Source: JASLMY01 sp965226475
GTDB lineage: Bacteria > Pseudomonadota > Alphaproteobacteria > GCA-2731375
Reading direction: 5' to 3'
DNA length: 64,000 nucleotides
NCBI GenBank assembly: GCA_965226475.1
Contig: CBDDDJ010000005.1
Coordinates: forward strand, 558,001-622,000
Position numbers and translations under genes: made by a program. Below the pieces are notes generated by a model, which had not been told where the DNA came from, ran no database searches, and worked only from the letters and a program-made list of their open reading frames with translations. Shown here piece after piece: positions 43,542 through 52,530 of this stretch. Every line of letters begins with the position of its first letter. Position 1 is the first letter of the stretch.

Positions 43542-44768
43542 CTAAGCCGCCGGCGACGCGGGCTCCGGCCGGGTCATCATCAGCGCCTCGATCCGGTCGG
43601 CGATGCACTGAGCGGGCTCGCGCAACTGCGCGATGGTCCAGTCCGCCGCGTAGCCCTCGGTGACGTCGCTCGGCCGGGCATGATTGACCAGCCGCTTGGT
43701 CAGCGACAGCGGCAGGAGAAGATCGCGCTCGGCAACCGTGATGAAGCAGTTGCGCAATCCGTGGAACCAGAACTTCTCGCCGCCGGTCCGGCTGATCGCC
43801 TCATACATATGAGACAAGTCCGCAACGCGGCCCGAGCGGCTGATGCGGGAGGGGAAGACCCAGCCGTCCGACGCCTCGCCGTTCTCCGACCGGCGGCGCT
43901 CCAGTATCGCGGCGAGCTGCCGGGTGATGGGCAGCTCGAGCGGGACCCCGGTCTTGGTCTCGTCGACCCGGAACAGGCGCTTCGCCATGTCCACGCGCTC
44001 CCAGCGCAGGGTGAGCACCTCGCCGATGCGCATGCCGGTGTAGAGCCCGAACCACAGCGCGTCGCGGGCGGCCGGCGTCGGCACCTCGGCCTCGATGCCG
44101 GCCCGCCAGCACGGCAGCACCTCGACCGGCGAGGAAATCCTGCGCCGTCTCTTGGGATGGTACTTGCCGCCGCCGGCGAACCACAGCTCCACCGGGTTGC
44201 GCAAGCCCTCGATGTCGATGCAGAAGCGGCGGTAGATCGAGCGCAGCAGCTTCACCGAGCGGTTGGTCAGCGACCAGCCGCACTCCTCGCTGATGCGGTT
44301 GAACAGCTCCTCCACGTCGCGGCGGGCGATGCTGTCGAGCGGGCGCGTGCGCAGGCTCCCGAGACGAAGCCTGAAGTCGGTGCGGTAGATCTCGACCGTG
44401 GTCGGCGCCAGGTTGGGGTTGGCCTTCATGTAGTCCTCGAAGGCCTGTTGCAGGGTGGGCATGGCGCGGGCCTGGGCGCGCTCGCCTGCCGGATCGCCGC
44501 CGCTCGCGACCTCGCCCAGGACCTTGTGGGCCTCGCGCCTGGCCTGCTCCACTGATATCCTGCCGTAACGGCCGATGACGACCCGCTTGTTGGGCGCCCT
44601 GCGGCCGCCGTCGCCGGTGCGGTAGTTGACGAGGAAAGCCTTGACGCCGGAGGGCTGGACGCGGACGCCGAAGCCGGTGAGCTCGCGATCCCAGAACACC
44701 GTGTCGCGCTCGACGCTCAGCGTCGCGACGGTGCGGTTGGAGAGCGTCCTGTATTGCAGTACCGCCAT
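43542..44768 (-). CDS. Tyrosine-recombinase integrase with N-terminal arm-binding domain
   Basis: A 408-residue phage/island-type integrase. Residues 1-90 form the arm-type DNA-binding domain (FWDRELTGFGVRVQPSG, KRVVIGRYGRISVEQARREA), 105-185 the core-binding helices and 215-390 the catalytic domain with Arg in TGMRIGEVLTL, HGLRN, NHARPSDV and Tyr in TEGYAADW. All active-site positions are present. It is followed after three bases by the preceding integrase gene, so both recombinases may be made together. It presumably acts at the tRNA end at 43.05 kb. Confidence 0.9.
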   Translation of the reverse strand: MAVLQYRTLSNRTVATLSVERDTVFWDRELTGFGVRVQPSGVKAFLVNYRTGDGGRRAPNKRVVIGRYGRISVEQARREAHKVLGEVASGGDPAGERAQARAMPTLQQAFEDYMKANPNLAPTTVEIYRTDFRLRLGSLRTRPLDSIARRDVEELFNRISEECGWSLTNRSVKLLRSIYRRFCIDIEGLRNPVELWFAGGGKYHPKRRRRISSPVEVLPCWRAGIEAEVPTPAARDALWFGLYTGMRIGEVLTLRWERVDMAKRLFRVDETKTGVPLELPITRQLAAILERRRSENGEASDGWVFPSRISRSGRVADLSHMYEAISRTGGEKFWFHGLRNCFITVAERDLLLPLSLTKRLVNHARPSDVTEGYAADWTIAQLREPAQCIADRIEALMMTRPEPASPAA

Positions 44769-44771
44769 CGC

Positions 44772-45659
44772 TTACGCCGCCTCGGCGTCTTGCGGCGCCA
44801 GGTGGGCGCCGATGCTGTCGCCGGTGCGGGCGGCGGCGGCCTTCTCGGCGTCGTGCACGAGATGGGCATAGCGGGCGGTGGTGCCGACCCTGGAGTGCCC
44901 GAGGATCCGGCCGATCATGGTCAGGCTCTCGCCGAGCGCGAGCGCGCGGGAGGCGTGGGAGTGTCGGAGATCATGGACGCGCACGCCGTCCAGTCCGGCA
45001 TGCACCTGGATGCGGTTCCAATAGTAGGTGAGATCCGGCAGGCAGGCGCCGGGCTTCTTGCTCCGAATGACCCAGGGATTGCCCTCGACCCGTTCGATGC
45101 CGTCAAGCACCTTCAGAGCCGGCGTCGTCAGCGGCACCATGCGCGGGCCCCGCTTCCCGTTCCTGAGCCGGAACTCGCCCGCCGTGCGGTCGACGTCGTC
45201 CCAGCGCAGGGTGAGGATTTCAGACTTGCGGCAGCCGGTCAGCATCAGCAGCCGGATCGCCGCCACCGCAGGGCGGGTCTCCGAGCCGTCCCGGAGGATT
45301 TCGTCAAGAACCCGCCCGAGACACGCGAATTCCTCGGCGCTCAGGAAGCGTTCCCGCTTCTCTTCCTTGTAGCGCTTGACGTGCAGACACGGGTTCGAGC
45401 CGTCGGCACGGAAGCCCCATATCTCTGCCAAGGAGAACATCTTGGAGAGCACTCCGAGCGTCCGGTTGGCCTGGTAGGGGGTCTCTCGCAGCGCGTGATG
45501 CAGCTCGGCGATGTCGCTGCGCTTGATGTCCTTCACCTTGCGCGCGCCGATCCGGGGGTTGATGAAGAACTTCACCGAGCGGCCGTACTCGTAGGCGGTG
45601 CTCGGCTTGCAGTGGTTCGGCACGTATTCCTCAAGGAACCTCTTGCCGAGCTGCTTCAT
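44772..45659 (-). CDS. Tyrosine-recombinase integrase, arm domain absent
   Basis: The start MKQLGKRFLEEYVPNHC is taken from a GGGAGG site eight bases upstream; an in-frame ATG at 45725 has no such site. The 295-residue product has the core-binding domain and full catalytic set: Arg in TGCRKSEILTL, HDLRHSHAS, GHSRVG and Tyr in TARYAHL. Relatives have about 90-100 further N-terminal residues forming an arm-binding domain; these are missing here, probably lost upstream where IS sequences now lie. It differs strongly from the other integrase. Confidence 0.82.
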   Translation of the reverse strand: MKQLGKRFLEEYVPNHCKPSTAYEYGRSVKFFINPRIGARKVKDIKRSDIAELHHALRETPYQANRTLGVLSKMFSLAEIWGFRADGSNPCLHVKRYKEEKRERFLSAEEFACLGRVLDEILRDGSETRPAVAAIRLLMLTGCRKSEILTLRWDDVDRTAGEFRLRNGKRGPRMVPLTTPALKVLDGIERVEGNPWVIRSKKPGACLPDLTYYWNRIQVHAGLDGVRVHDLRHSHASRALALGESLTMIGRILGHSRVGTTARYAHLVHDAEKAAAARTGDSIGAHLAPQDAEAA

Positions 45660-45822
45660 GGTCGGGGCCTCCCGCTGGGGCCATGTCGACGGAATTACCA
45701 TTGTGTTGACTGGGGGTTGACACAATTTTTAGACCGGAGACATGGAAACTCGTATATCTATAACCAATTGATAGTACAGATATAATTTATGATGGACCTA
45801 GATTTTTGAAAATGTCGATTAG

Positions 45823-45836
45823 ATTGTTGGTGAAGG
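45823..45836. repeat. Left 14-bp direct repeat flanking the IS3-family element
   Basis: ATTGTTGGTGAAGG is identical to 47251-47264 and abuts the left inverted repeat. Read on the minus strand it is CCTTCACCAACAAT, the same codons (PFTNN) as the end of the IS66 fragment on the other side. Confidence 0.8.
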
Positions 45837-45902
45837 TGAGTCGGACCCGATTTCCTTGGACACAGAATTGGCTTAATCGAAGTGTCCAAGGAGGACCGGA
45901 AC

Positions 45903-46313
45903 ATGGCCGATAATTTTGAGAAGAAAGTTGCTGTTGATGGGCCTGTGGTAAATGCGGGCGAGCTTGGCTCGTCCACGTTTTCCCCAGGCCAGGCTTTGCC
46001 GGCAGGCCCGCTGGGACTTGGCCAGCGATGGACGGTGGCGCGCAAGCGTGAGGTCGTTCCGCGGCTTTTGCGTGACGAGCCGGTGCAACTTCTGTCGCGC
46101 CAGTTGGGCGTAGAGATCTTCCGGCTCGAGCAGTGGCGTGAGAAAGCGATCGGCGGGATCGACGCCTCGCTCAAGCAACGCAAGGGCGATCCGGTGCAGG
46201 CGGAACTGGATAGCGCCATGAAGCGGATCGGAGAGTTGACCATGCAGGTGGAACTGCTGGAGGCCAAGACGGAGACCTTCGGCCCTTTGGGGCGGCGGAG
46301 GTCGCGGCGATGA
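45903..46313 (+). CDS. IS3-family OrfA
   Basis: The 136-residue product starts MADNFEKKVAVDG at ATG 45903, with AAGGAGGA as ribosome site. It has a helix-turn-helix middle (ARKREVVPRLLRDEPVQLLS, LGVEIFRLEQWREKAIGG) and a C-terminal coiled coil (DSAMKRIGELTMQVELLEAK), the standard OrfA layout for DNA-end recognition. Overlaps orfB by four bases. IS3 elements often make an OrfAB fusion by frameshift; no slippery run was noted at the overlap. Confidence 0.82.
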   Translation: MADNFEKKVAVDGPVVNAGELGSSTFSPGQALPAGPLGLGQRWTVARKREVVPRLLRDEPVQLLSRQLGVEIFRLEQWREKAIGGIDASLKQRKGDPVQAELDSAMKRIGELTMQVELLEAKTETFGPLGRRRSRR

Positions 46314-47215
46314 GTGCCGCCACCTCGCCCGGCACGGGTCTGGCCTACGGCCTGCGGCGGGTCTGCGCCGCCTGGGGCATGGCCCGCTCCTCGTTCTACG
46401 CCATGACCTCCGGCCAGCACGCCGAGCAGCCGCCGGCAAAGCGTCGGGGACCGAAGCCCGCGATCTCGGACCAGGCGCTGCTGGTGGCGATCGAAGCCGA
46501 CCTGGAGGCATCGCCCTGGGAGGGCGAGGGCTACCGCAAGGTCTGGGCTCGGCTTCGGGTCTGTCGCGACATCCGGGTTGCCCGCAAGCGGGTGCTCCGC
46601 CTGATGCGCGAGAACAATCTGCTCTCGCCCCATCGCTGCCGCCGCCGTGGCGGCAATCCCCATGACGGTGAGATCATCACTCATGCCCCGAACCTCATGT
46701 GGGGCACCGATGGCGTTCGGGTGTTCACGGTGGACGACGGCTGGGGCTGGATCTTCACCGCCGTCGAGCATTGGAACGCCGAGTGTGTCGGCTGGCATGT
46801 CTGCAAGCGCGGCGACCGCTTCGCCGCCCTGCAGCCGATCTCCATGGGGCTTGCCGGGCTGTATGGCTCGACCGCGGCCGGCGCGGCTCGGGGGCTGGCC
46901 TTGCGGATGGATCACGGCTCCCAGTATCTGTCGGACCACTTCACCAACCAGATCAAGTTCTGGGGCATCCAGCCGTCCTACGCCTTCGTCGCCGAGCCCC
47001 AGACCAACGGCGTCGCCGAGCGGTTCAATCGCACGCTGAAGGAACAGATCATCCATGGTCGCATCTACCGCAACATCGCGGAGCTGCGGGACGCCGTCCG
47101 CGACTTCGTCGAACTCTACAATGCCCAGTGGATCGTCGAAAAGAACGGCTACCTGAGCCCCGCTCAAGCTCGTCAGGCGTGGCACGCCGCGATCTCAATC
47201 AGGCCCGCCGCGTGA
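46310..47215 (+). CDS. IS3-family transposase OrfB
   Basis: A 301-residue integrase-core transposase. A helical HTH_21 region (YRKVWARLRVCRDIRVARKR) precedes the DDE core: MWGTDGVRVFTVDD (first D), RMDHGSQYLSD (second D) and NGVAERFNRTLKEQ (E). It is full length and uninterrupted, so the element could be active. Confidence 0.9.
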   Translation: MSAATSPGTGLAYGLRRVCAAWGMARSSFYAMTSGQHAEQPPAKRRGPKPAISDQALLVAIEADLEASPWEGEGYRKVWARLRVCRDIRVARKRVLRLMRENNLLSPHRCRRRGGNPHDGEIITHAPNLMWGTDGVRVFTVDDGWGWIFTAVEHWNAECVGWHVCKRGDRFAALQPISMGLAGLYGSTAAGAARGLALRMDHGSQYLSDHFTNQIKFWGIQPSYAFVAEPQTNGVAERFNRTLKEQIIHGRIYRNIAELRDAVRDFVELYNAQWIVEKNGYLSPAQARQAWHAAISIRPAA

Positions 47216-47250
47216 GACAAACTTGTGTCCAAGGAACCGGGTGCGCCACA

Positions 47251-47264
47251 ATTGTTGGTGAAGG
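47251..47264. repeat. Right 14-bp direct repeat flanking the IS3-family element
   Basis: ATTGTTGGTGAAGG, identical to 45823-45836; it belongs to the IS66 transposase reading frame on the minus strand. Confidence 0.8.
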
Positions 47265-48502
47265 GCACGGCGAGGTTGGCGAGGAAGCGTGGCGCGTCTT
47301 CCTTGCGCGCCTGAAGACGTAGGAGAAGGTTGTGGCCGGTACGGCGCGGCTTGCGTCCCCGGCGCTTGGCCTGGCCCTCGGCCGGTGCGGGGCCGAGCGG
47401 GGGCTGGGCCTCGTGAAAGCGGATGCCCTCGGCCGTGATGGCGTCCCACCATCGTCGGAAGCCTTCGACGAGGCTCGGTTGCAGCGCCACGCCCCGCTCC
47501 CGGGCGAGGTTTGCCGCGTGGCAGGCACGGCGGAGCAGCCTTTGCATCTTGCGCGCCCAGCCTTCCTTCTCGATCTCGATCAGGGCTTGCAACTCTCGAA
47601 GGTGATGGGCGTTGCACAGCGCATGGTCCACGCCTTGCATCGTGAAGTACGGCTTCCCGTGGTCGTGCACGACGGGCGACGCCATCGAGCAGGCTGCCGC
47701 GCCCGGCCGAGACCCGGTGGAAGGTCAGCCCGGCACTCGAGGCGACGTGCAGCCATTGGGTCCGCCCGCCGACCCGCAAGCCGGTCTCGTCCATGTGCTT
47801 GACCGGCGCCGATTTCACCAAGTCGCGGATCACCTCGACGACGCCTTCGAAGCGCCGGGCGCGGCTTCGGCCCATCCGCGCGACGGTCGCCGGAACCAGG
47901 GCGACGGCGAACAGATCCGCCATCAACTCGGCCAGACGATCTTCGGGCAAGAGCTGGTCGTGCGACAGGTAGACCACCATGGCCCCGATCCGCGCGCCAT
48001 ACCGCACCGGGCCGGTGACGCCAGCGGGAAAGGCGGCCCTGGTTTGCCTGCCACATCGCCCGCAACGGCAACGATGCGCCCGATGCTCCATGACCACCAG
48101 GGGCCGGGGCTCGGGCAGATCGAAAACCTGGCGGGCGCCATGGCCGGTGGACATCTCCGGCGTCAATCCCGAACCACGGTTCGGGCAGGTCTCGGGATAA
48201 TGATCGGTAATCGCGTCGGGTTCGGCGACTTGGCGCGGGGTCTCGCCCTCGTGGCCCTTCTGCCCGCCCGGCTTGCGGCCCGACTTCTCGCGCAGGCTCC
48301 CGGTGCGCCGCCGCTTCTGCTTCCCCGCCGGCGGCTTGCTCAGTCCATCGCTGGACGGCGGCTTGCCGCTGTTGGTGCTGTTCAGGCCGAGCCGGCGCTC
48401 GAGTTGGTCGAGCCGTGCCGCCAGAGACAGCACCAAATCGATCAGTTCGTCTTTCGACAAGAGGGCAAGGGCTTCACGATTCATTGGATTCTTGAATCGC
48501 AT
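47251..48502 (-). pseudogene. IS66-family transposase, frameshifted and truncated
   Basis: The frame from about 48502 (MRFKNPMNREALALLSKDE) shows the IS66 N-terminus with RRLGLNSTNSGKPPSSDGLS, a zinc-finger-like CRCGRCG and the core DETGLRVGGRTQWLHV. Near 47690 the reading frame changes; VVHDHGKPYFTMQGVDHALC and AHHLREL continue in another frame, consistent with a one-base deletion. It then stops at FLANLAVPFTNN, where the IS3-family element begins, so the last catalytic part (normally NNxAER) is lost. A dead relic of a single-ORF IS66 element. Confidence 0.82.
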
Positions 48503-48841
48503 CACCCCTGCTTGTCAATCAAAACCTAGGCATTCAGTCCATCAAACCTAAAAATCTGCCCGTCCGTCCTATCCAGCCGCTCGGCCATCGGCTACCTGTG
48601 CAGTTACCATTGACCGGCCATATCACGTGTTATCGACACTCCGGCGAGGTGCGCTTGACTAGATTCCCGTCATCGATCATGATCGACCAAACGCGTGACC
48701 AACATCATGCCCATGGTCGACCAGCTGTCGAGCGTTGGTGGTGCCCATCATCGACTCGGCGACATTTGCTCCGCTCGACATTCGCGTAGGGCGCCGACCG
48801 TTGGAATTGAACCAAAATGAGGAAATGAGGGGAAAGAGCTC
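48503..48841. other. Non-coding region before the ABC transporter operon
   Basis: These 339 bases should hold the outer end of the IS66 relic (exact end not identified) and the control region of the transporter operon. A perfect 14-base palindrome TCGATCATGATCGA lies at 48673-48686 and GGTCGACC-like half-sites follow at 48716-48723; they could be an operator. A GAGGGGAAAGAG-type ribosome site directly precedes the ATG at 48842. No clear sigma-70 pair. Confidence 0.4.
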
Positions 48842-50488
48842 ATGAGATCGATATTGCGAATTGGATTCGCCGGCGCTTTTGCCGCCGCCTGCGTATTATC
48901 GCTCGGTACCAATTCGGTTTCCGCGCAAACCATGGATTGCATGGCGCCGCCGCCGTCGGATCAGGACCTGACCCTGATCGCGGCCTACGCGGCAAGCCCG
49001 CCGGCGGTCGACGAGATCGCCTTCACCATGGAAACCGAGAACATCATGTACAACACGTACGGCGGTGATCTCATGCAGTACGTGTCCGTGTGGTATCCCG
49101 AGCACAATACCTGCGGCGCCGGCGTCAATCAGGAAGGCGAGAAACAGGTCACCGGACGTTGGGCCGAGAGCTGGGAAGAATCCGAGAACGGTACGATCTG
49201 GCGCTTCAAGTTGCGCAAGGACATCGTCAGTTTCGCCGGAAACAAAATGACCTGCGAGGATCATCGCTGGAGCTGGGAACGCGGCTTCGAGATGAAGGCG
49301 GTCAAGTTCTTCTTCACCAAGGTACTGTTGATCGAGACGGTCGGCGACGTGACCTGTCCCGATCCCCATACGGTTCAGTTCAAGATCACGGCCAAGAACC
49401 CGTTGTTCCTGCAGCTGCTCGCCATGAACTATTACGGTGGCGTATTCGATTCGGTGGAAGCGAAGAAGCACGCGTCGACCGACGATCCCTGGGCCAAGGA
49501 ATGGCTGAAGAGCCATACCGCCGGCTTCGGGCCCTATCATCTGCAGAAGCACATTCCGGGCCAGGAACTGATCCTGGTTCGCAATCCGAACTACAAGCCC
49601 CGGCCGGCGATCGCCAAGGTCATCGCCAAGATCGTGCCGGATTCCGCGACCCGGCTGGCGTTGATCAAGCGTGGCCAGGTCGACTACGCGATGCGCCTGC
49701 GCCAGCGCGAATATCGCGAGGTCGCGAAGGATCCGAGCCTGCAGGTCGCCTTCCACCCGGGAAACTTCATCCCCTACTTCGGCATGGTGCAGACCAACAA
49801 GATCATGGCCAAGGTGGACGTGCGGCGGGCGCTGGCCTACGCGGTGCCCTACCAGGATATCCACAAGAAGGTCTATTTCGGTGGCGGCCAGCTGATCAAG
49901 ACCATCACGCCGCAGATCTATCCGAACGCGACCGACGAGTTCTGGCCCTACAAGGAAGATCTGACGAAGGCGAAGGAGATGCTGGCGGCGGCCGGCTATC
50001 CGGATGGCTTCGACATGACCATCTCCTACGACAAGGCGATCTCGGAGATGGAGGAGGCCTGCACGCTGATCAAGAGCAATTTCGAGAAGATCGGCATCCG
50101 CGTGCAGCTTCAGGGCCTGCCGTCGGCGGTCTATTCCGACACCAAGTTCAGCCGCAAGCAGATGGCCCATTGCGACAACTTCCAATGGCCGTGGATCGCC
50201 GACACCGGCTATACCGCCTGGGTCTATCTGACCCATCCGGAGGTCAACGTGATGGACGCGGTCCTGAACGACGATCCGGAGTTGAACCAGCTCACGGAAA
50301 AGATGTTCGTGACCGATTTCGGCCCGGAACGGCTCAAGATGGACATGCGCATTCAGGAGCGGGTGGCCGAGACGGTGCCGTGGATCTTCCTGGTCAACCC
50401 CGGCTGGCGCGAGGCCTTGAAAAAGGAGTGGAAGGGCATCTCCTGGTATCCAGACAACAACATCCACTACGACCGTCTCTATAAATAA
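48842..50488 (+). CDS. Opp/Dpp-type ABC transporter substrate-binding protein
   Basis: A 548-residue family-5 binding protein with a signal peptide cleaved near SVSA-QTMD (residue 28). Family blocks are WAESWEESENGTIWRFKLRK, FGPYHLQKHIPGQELILVRN and ALAYAVPYQDI. Two cysteine pairs in the first lobe may form disulfides. It is the first gene of a five-gene transporter operon followed by an amidase, suggesting uptake of an amide-containing solute rather than plain peptides; the ligand is unknown. Confidence 0.92.
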   Translation: MRSILRIGFAGAFAAACVLSLGTNSVSAQTMDCMAPPPSDQDLTLIAAYAASPPAVDEIAFTMETENIMYNTYGGDLMQYVSVWYPEHNTCGAGVNQEGEKQVTGRWAESWEESENGTIWRFKLRKDIVSFAGNKMTCEDHRWSWERGFEMKAVKFFFTKVLLIETVGDVTCPDPHTVQFKITAKNPLFLQLLAMNYYGGVFDSVEAKKHASTDDPWAKEWLKSHTAGFGPYHLQKHIPGQELILVRNPNYKPRPAIAKVIAKIVPDSATRLALIKRGQVDYAMRLRQREYREVAKDPSLQVAFHPGNFIPYFGMVQTNKIMAKVDVRRALAYAVPYQDIHKKVYFGGGQLIKTITPQIYPNATDEFWPYKEDLTKAKEMLAAAGYPDGFDMTISYDKAISEMEEACTLIKSNFEKIGIRVQLQGLPSAVYSDTKFSRKQMAHCDNFQWPWIADTGYTAWVYLTHPEVNVMDAVLNDDPELNQLTEKMFVTDFGPERLKMDMRIQERVAETVPWIFLVNPGWREALKKEWKGISWYPDNNIHYDRLYK

Positions 50489-50579
50489 TAAATAGCGCCG
50501 CGCGGGGCGGGCCCGCTTGCCCGCCCGGCCGGTCCCGCCCGGTTTTGCAAGCTCCATGACCGTTCATTGAGGTCGGCGG

Positions 50580-51587
50580 ATGCGCTTCGTGAAATACACC
50601 TCTCGCCGGTTGTTGCTGCTGCCGGTGCAGCTGCTGTTGGTGTCCCTGATCGTGTTCTTCCTGGTCCGCCTGATGCCGGGCGAGCCGACCTTCCTCTATA
50701 CCGGCCCGTTCGCCACGATGGAGCGCGTCGCCGAGGTCCGCCGCCAGCTGGGCCTCGATCAACCCGTCTACGTTCAATATGTGAAATACATCGAGCGCGT
50801 CGCGCAGGGCGATTTCGGGCTGTCGCTTCGCACTTCCCAACCGGTCATGGCGGATATTCGCCAGCGCCTGCCGGCGACCATGGAGCTGATCCTGCTGGCC
50901 GTCGTCTTCTCCGTGCTGATCGGCGTTCCGCTCGGCGTCTACACCGCGATCCGCAATACCGGCATAATCAATCGCATCGTCTTCCTCTACGGCATGCTGG
51001 CCGGCGCGCTGCCTGATTTCTGGTTCGCCCTGATCGCCATATTCGTGTTCTTCTACACGCTCGGACTCCTGCCGGGCCCGATCGGCCGGATTGATTTGAT
51101 GGTCTCGGAGCCGGAAACCATCACCGGCATGTATTTCCTCGATTCCCTCCTGACCGGGAACTGGGAGGCCCTGTTCTCTTCCTCGGCCCATCTGCTGTTG
51201 CCGGTCGTCACGCTGGTCTTCATCTACATGCCGCTGGTTCTGAAGAACGCCCGATCGGCGATGGAGGACATGCTCGGCTCCGATTTCGTCACCTTCGCCC
51301 GCGCCTCGGGACTGTCGCGCCTGATGCAGTGGCGTTATGCCCTGCGCAACGCCATGCCGCCGGTGATCACCGTCACCGGCATCCTGACCTGGTTCCTGTT
51401 GGGGGGGGCCGTTCTGGTCGAGACGGTGTTCGCCTGGGGCGGTCTCGGCCAGTATGCGGTGCAGTCCGTGGTCAACGCCGATTACGCCGCGCTGCAGGGC
51501 GTCGTGCTGCTGTCTGCGGTCTTCACGATGATGGTGTTCCTGTTGGTCGACCTGGCTTATTTCGTCGTCGATCCGCGGATCAAGTAG
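50580..51587 (+). CDS. ABC transporter permease, DppB type
   Basis: The 335-residue inner-membrane permease starts MRFVKYTSRRLLLLPVQLLL and has six predicted helices. The coupling (EAA) loop is ARASGLSRLMQWRYALRNAMP, and QTMERV-like N-terminal periplasmic motif DQPVYVQYVKYIERVAQGDFG is typical of DppB/OppB. It lies 92 bases after the binding-protein gene and seven bases before the second permease. Confidence 0.94.
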   Translation: MRFVKYTSRRLLLLPVQLLLVSLIVFFLVRLMPGEPTFLYTGPFATMERVAEVRRQLGLDQPVYVQYVKYIERVAQGDFGLSLRTSQPVMADIRQRLPATMELILLAVVFSVLIGVPLGVYTAIRNTGIINRIVFLYGMLAGALPDFWFALIAIFVFFYTLGLLPGPIGRIDLMVSEPETITGMYFLDSLLTGNWEALFSSSAHLLLPVVTLVFIYMPLVLKNARSAMEDMLGSDFVTFARASGLSRLMQWRYALRNAMPPVITVTGILTWFLLGGAVLVETVFAWGGLGQYAVQSVVNADYAALQGVVLLSAVFTMMVFLLVDLAYFVVDPRIK

Positions 51588-51594
51588 GCAGGCG

Positions 51595-52527
51595 ATGGTG
51601 GAACAGGCGAGACCGTCCCCAGATCCGATGGCAATCGCACCCGGCCGCGTCGCGACGATCGCCGAGGTCAGTGCCTTCCAGGAGTTCGCGCGCTTTGCGC
51701 GCCAGCGGCCATCGTTCATGGCCGGGCTGACAATCGTCGCGGTCAGCCTGTTTCTTGCCCTGTTGGGGCCTCATATTGGGCCCTATCCAACGGAAACGGC
51801 GCTGCCCGGCGACACCTTGCAGCCGCCGTCGTGGAGCCATCCGATGGGGACCGATGTCTCCAACATGGACATTTTTTCACGCGTCATCGCGGCCCCTCGG
51901 ATCGACCTCACGATCGCGCTCGTGTCGACGGCGATCGCCTTCGCCGGCGGCGTCCTGCTCGGCGTGATATCGGGGTTCTTCGGCGGCGGCAAGGGCCTTC
52001 CGCGCTACGTCAGCGAAGGCATCATGCGGGGCTCCGACATCATCCAGGCGTTTCCCGTGTTCATCTTCGCGCTGGCCCTGGTCGGCTTTCGCGGACCAGG
52101 CGCCATCAACGTCATCGCGGCGCTGGCGTTCTTGAATATCCCGTATTTCCTCAGGATCACGCGGGGCGCCGTGCTGCAAGTGCGCGAGCGGCCCTTCGTC
52201 GAGGCGGCGCGCTGCGCCGGCAATTCGGAATGGCGGATCGCCTTCGTCCACGTCTTGCCCAATGCCCTCACGCTGCCGATCGCGAATATCTCCCCCACCA
52301 TCGGCTTCTCCATACTGCTGACCTCGGGGCTCAGCTTCGTCGGCGCCGGGGTGCCGGTGCCGACGCCGGAATGGGGCTCGATGATCGCGATCGGCGCACC
52401 CAACATGATGACCGGGCAGTGGTGGACGGCGCTGTTCCCGGGCATCGCGCTCGGCGTCACGATCCTCGGTTATGCCCTGGTTGGCGATGGACTGAAGGAT
52501 TTTCTCGACCCGACGAAGAAGAGGTGA
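51595..52527 (+). CDS. ABC transporter permease, DppC type
   Basis: A 310-residue permease with an N-terminal helix, the periplasmic HPMGTDVSNMDIFSRVIAAP motif typical of DppC/OppC, and the coupling loop EAARCAGNSEWRIAFVHVLP. It pairs with the DppB-type subunit to form the channel. The next gene starts three bases after its stop, so the operon is compact. Confidence 0.94.
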   Translation: MVEQARPSPDPMAIAPGRVATIAEVSAFQEFARFARQRPSFMAGLTIVAVSLFLALLGPHIGPYPTETALPGDTLQPPSWSHPMGTDVSNMDIFSRVIAAPRIDLTIALVSTAIAFAGGVLLGVISGFFGGGKGLPRYVSEGIMRGSDIIQAFPVFIFALALVGFRGPGAINVIAALAFLNIPYFLRITRGAVLQVRERPFVEAARCAGNSEWRIAFVHVLPNALTLPIANISPTIGFSILLTSGLSFVGAGVPVPTPEWGSMIAIGAPNMMTGQWWTALFPGIALGVTILGYALVGDGLKDFLDPTKKR

Positions 52528-52530
52528 ACG

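Larger units (their letters stand above)
45837..47250 (+). mobile_element. IS3-family insertion sequence inside an IS66-family relic
   Basis: The 1,414-bp element has imperfect inverted ends: left TGAGTCGGACCCGATTTCCT and right, read inward, TGTGGCGCACCCGGTTCCTT, both continuing TTGGACACA. It encodes orfA and orfB with a four-base overlap. Direct 14-bp repeats lie exactly against both ends, longer than the 3-5 bp usual for IS3, so the flanks may have another origin. It interrupts the IS66 transposase at PFTNN. Confidence 0.8.
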
